Assembly (NCBI RefSeq): GCF_022458985.1
Contig: NC_061772.1
Coordinates: 31,321,506 to 31,385,505, forward strand
From: Mugil cephalus
Lineage: Eukaryota > Chordata > Actinopteri > Mugiliformes > Mugilidae
Length of the DNA: 64,000 nt
Reading direction: 5' to 3'
In this document: piece by piece, positions 1 through 12,100 of the stretch
Position numbering within the stretch: position 1 is the stretch's first letter
How the letters are laid out: every line of letters starts with the position of its first letter
Made by a program: the position numbers and the translations under genes
The notes under the pieces: generated by a model
The model's database searches: none
Told to the model about the DNA's origin: nothing
Seen by the model: the letters and a program-made list of their open reading frames with translations, nothing else

Positions 1-122
1 ATGTACAACAACTACTTTGCTCTTTGTAGACCAGTGGATTGTCAGTGTGTCCAACATGGATCTGATGTTTTTTCTCCATGGTTTCAGTCTGCTTGTGTCA
101 TTCATATTGTCTTCTGTTCCAG

Positions 123-3100
123 CTGCTGGAGGACAACATCATCACTTTTATAAAAAACGAGCTAAAGAAGATCCAGAAGGTTGTGAGTCCAGATTACCCA
201 GAATGCTCAGAGAGTCAGAGGGAGGATGAGGAGGTGTTGGAGGGTGAGGATGAAGAGCAGAGGAGGAGCAGCAGAGATTTATTAGTGAAGATGACAGCGA
301 ACTTCCTGAGGAGAATGAAGCAGGAGGAGCTGGCTGACTGTCTGCAGAGCAGTAAGAGGATTTCTCTAAACATTGAAGCTGCTGGAGAAATGAGACATTT
401 AATAACGTCTCAAGAGATGAACCAAGATATATTCACACACTCATTCTTTAGAGCAACGACATGTTGGAATATTTACTGGAGAGTTTATTCATTCATCTTA
501 TTTGTTGTTTCTTCATTCAGGACATTTTGCTCCAGTTTGTCAACGTAAAGTTAAATCTTCTCTGAAGGATAAGTTCCAGCGTGTGTTTGAGGGGATTGCT
601 AAAGCTGGAAACTCAACCCTTCTGAATGAGATCTACACAGAGCTCTACATCACAGAGGGAGGGACTGCAGAGGTCAATGATGAACATGAGGTCAGACGGA
701 TTGAAACAGCATCCAGGAAACCACACAGACCAGAAACAAGCATCAGACAAGAAGAACTCTTTAAAGCCTCACCTGGAAGACATGGACCAATCAGAAGAGT
801 GATGACAAAGGGAGTGGCTGGCATTGGGAAAACAGTCTTAACACAGAAGTTCACTCTGGACTGGGCTGAAGACAAAGCCAACCAGGACATCCTCTTCATA
901 TTTCCATTGACTTTCAGAGAGCTGAATGTGGTGAAAGAGAGAAAGTTCAGCTTGGTGGAACTTGTTCATTACTTCTTCACCGAAACCAAAGAAGCAGGAA
1001 TCTGCAGCTTTGAAGACTTCCAGGTTGTGTTCATCTTTGACGGTCTGGATGACTGTCGACTTCCTCTGGACTTCCACAAGACTGAGGTCCTGACTGATGT
1101 TACAGAGTCCACCTCAGTGGATGTGCTGCTGACAAACCTCATCAGGGGGAAACTGCTTCCCTCTGCTCGCCTCTGGATAACCACACGACCTGCAGCGGCC
1201 AATCAGATCCCTCCTGAGTGTGTTGACATGGTGACAGAGGTCAGAGGGTTCACTGACCCCCAGAAGGAGGAGTACTTCAGGAAGAGGTTCAGAGATGAGG
1301 AGCAGGCCAGCAGCATCATCTCCCACATCAAGACATCACGAAGCCTCCACATCATGTGTCACATCCCAGTCTTCTGCTGGATCACTGCTACAGTTCTGGA
1401 GGATGAGTTGGAAACCAGAGAGGGAGGAGAGCTGCCCAAGACCCTGACTGAGATGTACATCCACTTCCTGGTGGTTCAGGCCAAAGTCAAGAAGGTCAAG
1501 TATGATGGAGGAGCTGAGACAGATCCACACTGGGATAAAAAGAGCAGGAAGATGATTGAGTCTCTGGGAAAACTGGCTTTTGATCAGCTGCTGAAAGGAA
1601 ACCTGATCTTCTATGAATCAGACCTGACAGAGTGTGGCATTGATATCAGAGCAGCCTCAGTGTACTCAGGAGTGCTGACACAGATCTTTAAAGAGGAGAG
1701 AGGCCTGTACCAGGACAAGGTGTTCTGCTTCGTCCATCTGAGCGTTCAGGAGTTTCTGGCTGCAGTCTACATGATCCACTGTTACACCAACAGGAAGACA
1801 GAGGAGCTGCAGGACTTCCTGAAAGAAAACTACAATAACTCACCTCTGGATGAGTTTCTGAACGGAGTCATGATTAAATCCCTGGAGAGTAAAAATGGTC
1901 ACCTGGACCTGTTAGTTCGCTTCCTTCATGGCGTCTCTCTGGAGTCCAACCAGAGACTCTTAGGAGGTCTGCTGGGTCAGACAGGGAACAGTCCAGAAAT
2001 CATCCAGAGAACCATCAACAAGCTGAAGAAGATGAACACTGGTAAAATGTCTCCTGACAGAAGCATCAACATCTTCCACTGTCTGATGGAGATGAACGAC
2101 CTCTCAGTTCATCAGAAGATCCAAGAGTTCCTGAAGTCAAGGAACAGATCAGAGGAACTCTCTGAGATCCACTGCTCAGCTCTGGCCTACATGCTGCAGA
2201 TGTCAGAGGAGGTTCTGGATGAGTTGGACCTGGAGGACTACAACACATCAATGGAGGGACGATGGAGACTGATCCCAGCTGTGAGGAACTGCAGAAAGGC
2301 TCGGTGAGTCCTGATCAATAACAGAATCAATCAGTGGAGATTAGTAGTTTAGTTCTTCAGACGTTCTCATTCTTCTTCAGTGTTCCACTTGTTCTCGGCA
2401 AACATTACAGTCAGTTGTATTCAGTCACAGATGTTCTCCAATTTTTTTTGTAGTTACTGGGTCTTTTCTGTTTCTCTGTCCTATTATTCTCTCCATCAGT
2501 TTATCAGTTTAGCTGAAGCAGCCTCTGAGGCATCATGTTACAATGATGAGAGGATGTTGAAGGCTGTTTTGTCAAAATCTGTGTTCATTAATTCTTCAAA
2601 AAGGAATTATGTTATTGTGTTTAAAACATTTATCAAGATATATATATATATAATTTCCCCAATGGGGATCAATAAGGTATTATCCAAAAAAGCGTTGAAT
2701 AAGGTCAGCTGGACTTGTAGAATTTCTTGAAGACGTAGAATTGAGGTTCAATTTCCCACTAGTTTATCAGAACTGAAGAAGCTACTCGGATGAGTGGCGA
2801 AACGTCTTCAAGAAATTCTACAAGTCCAGCTGACCTTATTCAACGCTTTTTTGGATTACCATGACCTGGATGACTGTGAACCTTCACAGACAATAAAGTA
2901 TTATCTTATAATTGATGTCTGTCAAGTGGCTTTCACTTATGTGAAGTTTAAACTGCAGCTACCCCACTTGAAAAGGCAACTTGCTCGGAAGATTAGACTG
3001 GAATTCACTCAATGACCAAGATTCAGACTTCTTTTTCTTCCTGTTCTTTTTGAAAATTGTCCAAGGCATACTTGAAAAACCTTAAAATGCAAACACAAAT

Positions 3101-6100
3101 AGATGGTCACAAAAAATGTACCCAAGAAACCATAATCAATCAACATCAAAATAAAGATTAAAGTAGATAAAATCAAATACTTAATTTCTAATCTACTGGA
3201 AATTAACTTCAAAATAAGTAGAAAATATCCATATTTAAAGTACCCAAAAATATATTAAATACATTTTTATAGCACTATTTAATGATGATTTTAACCTTAG
3301 CAGCTTTTAACTCCTGTAAATACACACAAATGACATTTATCCAATTACTTTTAGCTTGAATACTTTTTAAAACACATCATATTATGAACTGTACTTTCAC
3401 CCACATGATTTTAAATGTATAACATTTTATCTTGCATTTTATACACATGATTTACCACAGCACATTTTAGCTTTTTATTTGATCACATAATTAGTCCACC
3501 ACTCAATCCCAATGTGAGCTGGAGTGAGGCTACTATTACTTACATTTTAACAGTTTATGTACAAAACCACAGAGTGAATGTTATTGCTTGCCTGTAGGTG
3601 GGGAGGAGCAGTAGCTTAGACTTAACTCTCCCTAGTGGGGAACCAATGCTTGAGCTTAATGCTTCATTCTTTTCATCCTCGATGACCTCACTTTAGACAA
3701 AAGGGAGGCAAAAAGAGAGAAAGAGAAGGGTGAGAAACAGAGGAAAGGAGGGGGGAACAACCCCATTGCTGTTTGATCTCCTAGACATCCTTCTTGGGTT
3801 CTTTCAGCTTTCTGTCCTAATCATAGTAACTGGAAATACTAACCGACACTAAAAAGAATACAACAAATACAAACTACATCTCACATTTTCTAGAGGCTGT
3901 GAAGTGGTTCCACATCAACATCTGACTAATATCCCTTTTACATTGAAAATCCTGGGTCGACCCACATTTGGTGCACTGTCACATCACCAAAGGTCTTGGG
4001 TCTGACCTCCCACTGTAAGAGCTGTGTGCTTGTGTTTTCCTTACTCTCATACCTCATCACATTGATAACGTCATTACACATTTAAGGCCCGTACACTGCA
4101 GGTAAACAATGGACAGCATGGCGTATTTTTTAATGCTTTCAGTTTGTTGATAACCTGAAGAATGGACTGATCAAACTCCCACTTCTGCCACCGAATCTCC
4201 ACTTCTCCTCGGATGCAGAGCAATTGCAACTGGCAGAGCTCATAGTCCTACCAGTGCACTGCCATGATTGATAACAAAAAAGTGAGGGATATTGCTATGC
4301 AAGCTGTATATGAATACAGTTACACATGCATTCCCTGATCGGTGCACTTTTCCAAACATGACGTAGGGCTAATTCACCTATGTGCTTCCATTAATCGTGT
4401 AACAACACATTTTATTTGTATGATTGGAAAAAAAGATCAAAAATCTAGAAGAAGTAGAACAAAACTTTGCTCTGTTTATGAGCTGGAGCTTCTATAATGA
4501 TACAGTCTGACAGGCCATTGAGTGCCAAAATCAGAATGCGTCAGGCAGATACATCAACGTCACAACGAAAAACCAGGTTGACGCAGCATTCCTGTTCATC
4601 ATGTTCAATGATGTACAGGTCCGAGGGTTGTCAAATGATCAGTTGCATTTGTGTTGGACTAAAGGCAAGGCAAGGCAAGGCAAGGCACCCATGTATTGAG
4701 GCTGCAGTCCTCACTGCAGGCGCCCCCGGTTTGAGTCTTGCTCTGGGCGGCCTTTCCTGCATGTCCTTCAGCCATCTCTGCCTCCCTGTTTCCTATCTTC
4801 TCTGTGCTTACCTGTCCATTAAAGGCTTAAAATGCCACCCAAAAATATATTTAAAGGCATATATTTAAAAGCTTCACTTATATAGCACATTTCATACACA
4901 GTCAATGTGTTTTAAATTAAAAAGTGAAGACATACACTGTAAAAAAATACTCGTAAAAAAACGCTAAATTTATGGCAGCAGGGGCGCCATAAAAATACAG
5001 TAAAATAACGGAAATTACTTTCACGTAAAAATACAGTTATTTTCCATTAAAAAATACAGTTTGTACTTGTTGCGTTGTAACTTGTATTTTCAGGTTGTTT
5101 TAACATTTAATTAGAAACATTTTCACATTTTAAAACAATTAAATAACCTAGAAATATGAAAAATAAATGTTATATTACGAACAATAATGCTTAAATTTAC
5201 AGAAATGTGCTGTTATTAATCGGTTTTAATTGCATTATTTTATGGGAAGAGATTCTATAATAATTTATATTTGATGTAATACAACAGTATATGACACAAA
5301 ATGATGTGATTAATCTGTTGCAAAACTAGATATTTGGTTAGATTGCAAGAATTTACTGTTAATTTTAGAAAACATCAAATGGATGTTTAATTGTTTTACT
5401 TTTGTTTTTAACGTTCAATTACAAACATTTTACATTTTAAAACAATTAAATTACCCATAAAGATGGCAAATTAACATTGTAATATGAATAATAATGCTTA
5501 AAGTTACAGAAATGTGCTCTTATTAGTTGTTTTAATGGCATCATTTTATTTAAAAAGGCTATAGGCTATAAGATTAAATGTAATATAACAGTATACAACA
5601 ATAATTTGATCTTTTCAAAACATGAGAACATGAAAAAAATGAGACCAAGCTGAACAAAAACAGCTACAATTTTCCATTCTCTGTATTTTTATTCAACTGT
5701 AGCAGGTAACCATTATTACAGCAATATTCAAAAATCTATTCAATTAAAATGACCGGTTCTGAAACAAAACAAAAACAAAATTCAACTGAACTGGTAATGA
5801 AAGAAAAAAGTAAAAAAAAAACAAAAAAAAAAAATAGTTGAGTTACCAATTTACAAACAAGTCACCATACATCCACAACACTGATTAGAAACTTGGTGAA
5901 ACGTCACTGGAAATAAATCCATACTCTGTACCAGGGGTCGGCAACCCTCAACACTCAAAGAGCCATTTGGAAAGAAAAGCCTGGGACCAACAAAACCCCT
6001 TTGACATCTAAAATGAAGATAACACTGCATATATCGTTTTCACCTCTATGCTAGGCCCATAGTGTGTTGCATTTATGAAATGAAATAACTGCTACAGACA

Positions 6101-9100
6101 AAACGACATGTTATTTATGTAACATAACAGGAATTTATCCGTGGTTGTCTTACCTGGGGTGGAAAAGTTCAATGAATAGTGGGCTGGACCTGCCGGCGGG
6201 TGTCGCACGTCGGCAGTTGTGGCGTATATTTTGTGCAACAAAAAATTAAATACATTTTATTTTAATGTTAAAAGATCACCATCAATTTAGAATTATATTT
6301 AAAAAACTAACGCACTAAAATAAAAATACATTTGAATTAAATACTCGAGTAAATGAGCTGCAATGCACTGTGGGAGTTTAGTGTTTTTTGGTTGATGTTA
6401 CAACTGTGAGTGTGGTGTGGCATTCAGTGTCATTCAGTTGTTGTGTAACTCTCGCTCATTCACTGATGAGTGACTAGTTGCCGTTATTCTGAGGCAGTTA
6501 GCGTGAAAAAGTGAACGGCTTTGATCAGTGTCCTTGCTCCGCACCGCTCGCTGCAGAGAGCTGCAACAGAGGAAAGAAAGAGCTGCAACAAGGGAACGAA
6601 AGAGCGGCATGCGGCTCCGGAGCTGCTCTATACAGTTGACGAGGTGTGGTGTCCATATTTGAACTACTTGTTAATCGTAGTGAAGTTGCAGTTTCTGAGC
6701 TGTGACCATCTGAAGAGGAGACAGAAAATATTAGCGGTTATTAAATAATAACAGCTAATAACAGTTTAAGAGGCAGGACCAGGATAAAGGTGCAAGAAGA
6801 TACAGCCTTTTCCAACACCACAGCAGTCACACGAGTCCCACTATAGACGACACCGTTGCTTTGGGACAGACAAGCTTGTGAGATCTCAACATAACACACT
6901 ACAAAGGAAATACACACCAGACTGACTATACATGGGAACTAAATAAACAACATATTGTTGTTGGGGGGACTATTACTGCTGGATACAAAAGTCATTTTTT
7001 CTGTACATTGTGATAAAGTATCCTGTATTCATCCCATAATCCCATCCCATCATTAGTTGTGTGTCATTTGAAACCGAATCAGAATCTAGAGAAGATAGAC
7101 CCAACTGATGATACTGATTTCTAAGCACACTGCCAATTCACTGCTGCTGATTGTACTATATTACACTAAGTTACAGGTAGATACTATTATTTTTCAGCCA
7201 ACAGTATTTATCTAACCCAAAAGAGCAACATTTTATGCTTGTTTCACTTCATACAATGCAAATGCTGGCACATAGGACACGTCATGAGGTGTAACAATAA
7301 AGTATACGTGCTGGTCCTGCATCACAAGCATGAACTGAATCTGTCTGAATTCAAGTGACTCACCTTGGTTTAAACACAGAAAGACCCTTTTTGTACTGAG
7401 TGCCTTTCCGCTGCACCTCGGTAGCTGCTCAACATTGGGTTCTTTGACTAAGGTTTCTCCTACTGCGGAGCACACTGCTGCACTGTACAGTTCAGCATGG
7501 AAAGGAGTTGAGTTCTTAACCACCAGTTTATGCCATGAAATCAACTCTCACCACTTATCTGCAGAGAGAAAGAAAAAAAATTATGAATCATGAAATTTGC
7601 CAAAATCAAAATAATTGCTATTGGTTGTGAAAAAGTCGACCTAAACTGTGTTAGCAGATCTCCCCTCAATAAATCAGAAGATGATCCTTTACATATTTTT
7701 CAGTATTGTTTTGAATTTCATGTTGACCACTGACTAGTGTTGCACCAAAATGAAAATTTGAAAAACCTTGAAAAAGGCAGAGTAGGTCGCTCCTCCTATA
7801 TTTGTGAGAGGCAAGAAGAAGATGAAAATATTAGTTTTAAGAAAGAGTAACTGGTTGAAATAAACCATTACCAAATCGCAGTTTCATTTATAAAACATTT
7901 GTTCTCTCTTCTTTGGAAGATAATCCACTTAAAATGTCTCACTAGTGACACCTGCAAGTGGAGGAGTAGGAGCAGTCTGTGTGGAAAGAAGACTTTGACA
8001 TTTTGACACATTCTATAAAATCCAGCTTCCTATCCTAGCCAGAAATCATGCCATTTGAAATGACAGAGTAATAACACTGGCAGACGCCGCCGCTGGCCAT
8101 ACTTAGTTAGCTAATATTTCAATTGACGACATGCTAGCGGATTGGTTTTGTCGACTGAGTAAAGTCAGAGGCATGGTGGTAAATAAAGCTAATACCACTA
8201 AGCTTCAGTTTGATACTTGCCTTCTGCCTTCGTCCTTCCTCCAGCCTCGACATTAGCTGCTGTTTGCTCCAAGTTTCTGTGACCAAACGGGAACAGCCGC
8301 GTGGTGGTTGTTGACCTTGTTAAGCGTAACGTCAAAGACGGATGTTCAGTGTCCCAACAGACAATGGCATGTCTTCTTCTTCTTCTTCTGCTTCTGCTTC
8401 TTCTTCTCCAACCGTTTCTGTCGACCAATCCAAACGGGACCCGCGCTTTTCAAAGCACGCACTCCAATGACGTGTCGCGTTCACATTTTTGTCTTGTGTT
8501 TTTTTGTGCAGGGAGACGTTGCAGCAGTAAAATGTCTCCTGATTAACCGTGTTTTGTTCAGACATGCTGTGAAATAATTCAAGACGTTGTGATTTACATT
8601 GGATTGTATATATATACACACACAATAGCCTACAGTGTTAAATAGCTATTTTACTATTAATTTCTCAGTAATTTTGAATGATTTTTTTAAGTTTTAAGTT
8701 TTGTTGAATTTTACAGTTTATTCCATTAAATAACAGACTAATATTTGTAAAATTACGATACATTTGTGAACATATTTTAACAATAAATATCTGTATTCCT
8801 AATGTTTTTTGTAAAACAACAAAATATCATGTTCTCACGCGTATTTTCACAGTTACAGTGGTTTCATGTCATTTTACATTGACATGTAAAATCACAGTCT
8901 CTTTTGTTGATTGTCAGATTGTTTCTGTATTTTAAAAATACAGAGATAATATGTAAAAATAAACAGTAAAATGCCGTTATATTACATTTACATACATAGT
9001 GTGTATAGTTGAAAAACAAACAAACATTGAAGAAAAACAACAAGGGTTATAATCAATATGTTATGATAAAAACAATAAAGACATTGAGGACATAAAATAA

Positions 9101-12100
9101 AGCCGGATTTCCATAGACGGCCTACCTCCACACTGCCCCACTCCTCAGCGCCCCACACCTCCCCAGGTTTTCTTAAGTACCTTTTCCATTGCTTAGGAGT
9201 GACCCCCGCTCTCCCCGGTTTTGCCACACCCACCCTTGTTGCTACTAGCAACAGCGGGCTACACAGTAAAGTTATGATCCAACAACCAGTGAACGAAAGA
9301 AAACAACAATTATGCAGTTATGAGCTTTCAAACAGAACACAATGAACATAAAAGATAAAAACTTAGCGGAGGACTGCGCCAACAGTGTATATACAGTATC
9401 GTGTCCATCTCCTCATACCTCCCGATCAGCACCACTAGTTTTGTTGTGCCCCTTGGCTGCCCGATTATCGACCTTCATTTTTTCATTTTCTCCTTCATTT
9501 GTTTTGCTGTCCTGATAAAGCCAAGTTTGTCCATCTCAGCCGCGATCCGCTGGAAAACCGAGAGGTCCCATCCAACTCCCTCTGTATACTCTCTTCTCTT
9601 CACTGACCAATCACTAGTAAGCAGCGTTCTAAATCACATTTTTGGCCCCGATTCACCTACTTCAGACCGACTAAAAAGTCGTACTAAAAAGTACCCAGAA
9701 AAGTGTCCCTTTGGCCTTCTAACAACAGAAATAGCCATTTAAAGTGGGCAGTGCGGGGCAGTGTGGAGATAGGCCGTGTATGGAAATCCAGCTTGAGAGT
9801 ACAGAATTTCTTTCAAATGATTACCAATCAATATGCAAAAGTAAATAAAGAGCATTAAAGAGCTAACCCATAAGCACTTGCAAAGTAAAAAATTTTTAGC
9901 CTGGATTTAAAAACATTCCCACTTTCAGCTGATTTCACTGCTGTTGGTAGTTTGTTCCACTGGTGTCCAGAATAATGGCCAAATGCTGCTTAACTATGTT
10001 TGGACTGAACCCTGAGCTCCACTCTCTGACATGAGTCTACAGATCTCAAAGCTCTGTTGGGCTTATATTGATGTGTACACCAGTAGCAGAACTTTGAAAT
10101 CTATTCTACAGCTGACTGGGTATTATGCTTGTCAAGTGGCTTTCACTTATGTGAAATTTGAACTGCACATAACCCCACTTGAAAGGGTAACTTGCTCAGA
10201 AGATTAGACTGGAATTCACTCAATGACCAAGATTCAGACTTTTCTTTTCTTCCTTTTATTTTTGAAAATTGTCCAAAGCAAATTCAGGTGAAAAACCTTA
10301 AAATACAAACAAATAAATGATCAAAATTGTACCCAAGAAACCATAATCAATCAACATCAAAATAAAGATAAAAGTAGATCAAAAAATCAAATATTTAACT
10401 TTTAATCTACTGAAATTTAACCCCAAAATTAGTAGAAAATACTCATATTTAAAGTACCCAAAATTAATTAAATACATTTTAAAGCACTATTTAATGATGA
10501 TTTTAACCTTACAAACTTTAACAGCTTTTAACTCTTGTAAATACACACAAATCATGTTTATCTTATTTATTAATTACTTTTAACTTGAATACTTTTTAAA
10601 TCCACATCATATTAAATATATACCATTTTATCTTGCATTTTAAACACATAATTCACCACAGCACATTTTGACTTATATTTGGTCACATGATTTCTCCACC
10701 ACTCAACCCCAAGGCAAGGCTGCAAAGATGCAAAATAATCAAAAGCTCACCGGCTCCTTCTTCTATCTTTGTAAGTTTTAATCCTGCAGTCTCCTTTTCC
10801 CAAGCACAAGTTCCTTCACACACTCCTAACTCCTCAATGTCCTGTGAGTGAGTGCCTCCAAACCATCCTGATTTCCAGATTGTCTCCACCTGGTGCACTT
10901 AATCAGCTGCCTCCTGGCTGGGAGACACACTCAACCCTGATGCACCCAACCAGAGGGGGCGGCCTTCAGCTCAACTCAACAATGCTTTCAATAGCGATCA
11001 GATCCAAAAGCAGACACAGACTCACAACAGCCCAAGTCCAACAAGTTTATTGTGACATGGTGACTCAAGTGCATGGGGAGGGGGGCTGGCTTCCAAGGAT
11101 CCCACATGGTACAGTGCAGGTGATTGTGGTGGTGAAGGTGGGGTGTACACAGTCAGTTGATCCGGGCTGGCAGGGTTGATAACAGACTCAACCTTAAAGG
11201 GGCCAATGGAGTGAGGAGAGAGTTTCTTAGAGGATAAGTTGAGTGGAATATCTTGGGTACTCAACCAAACCTTCTGCCCGGGCTCGTATGTGGGAGCTGC
11301 CAACCTCCGTTCCGCTCGCGGAGTAGGGAACAGATGAGATAAGTATCCCTGGGAAGCTTCAAAAGGTGTCTTACCTGCAGCTGCTGACGTGAGGGAGTTG
11401 TGCGCATACTCCACCCAAATTAGATAGGTGCTCCAGGATGCTGGGTTACAGGTGCAGATACATCGTAGGGTGGTTTCCAGGCCCTGGTTCGCCCTCTTGG
11501 TCTGGTCATTGGATTATGGATGGTGTCCAGAGGACAGACAGTAGCCCCCAGCGCCCGGCAAAACTGCTTCCATACTTGGGTAGTGAACTGGACACCTCTG
11601 TCTAGATGATGGCCACCGGGATGCCATGAATGCAAAACTTATGGAGTGCACAGCTTTAGAAAAACAATCAACACTCATTATAATAGTGTTGTTACCTTTG
11701 GCCAGAGCAAGGCCAGTAACTGAGTTTGAACCTGAGTCTATTAGAGCTTCCTGCCTGAAAGTGTCTGCAACCAGTGAGGACAGGAAGCTAACTGGTGACC
11801 TGGTTATCCACAGTAGGTGCACAGGCCTTCCTTGAACCTGCGGTTGTGTTCGGTGGAGGTGAGGCGGTTCCTACTTAGCTGCATGGGCTTCTCTGTGCGG
11901 TGACTAGAAGAGGTGGAGCCTCTGGCTCAGGAGGTTGAGAGGGTGGAGTGTGAACCTTCTCCCTGCGCCTCTCTCTAAGTCGGTTGTCAAATGGCTGTTA
12001 GCTCAGATAAATCCTTTGTCTCCTCTCTTCCCACTAAATAGTCTTTTCCAGCCTCGTTTTATCCCAAAAGATGGAGAGTCCAGTCATCCTAACCTAACTC

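Larger units (their letters stand above)
4936..8990. mobile_element. AT-rich non-autonomous DNA-transposon-like region
   Basis: Both ends are rich in short motifs of the type TACAGTAAAATAACGG and AAATACAG (4936-5070 and about 8590-8990). The left end starts CACTGTAAAAAAATAC and the right end, read backward, starts ACACTATGTATG. This is the pattern of large non-autonomous fish DNA transposons. No transposase is recognisable and other repeats are nested inside. Boundaries and unity of the element are uncertain. Confidence 0.35.

Noticed and set aside
1114-1530. Minus-strand frames inside the NACHT exon
   Set aside because: Shadows of the real plus-strand NLR coding sequence.
8301-8625. Small overlapping frames with Leu- or Glu-rich runs
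   Set aside because: Caused by a CTT/TTC repeat in transposon-like DNA; no exon context.
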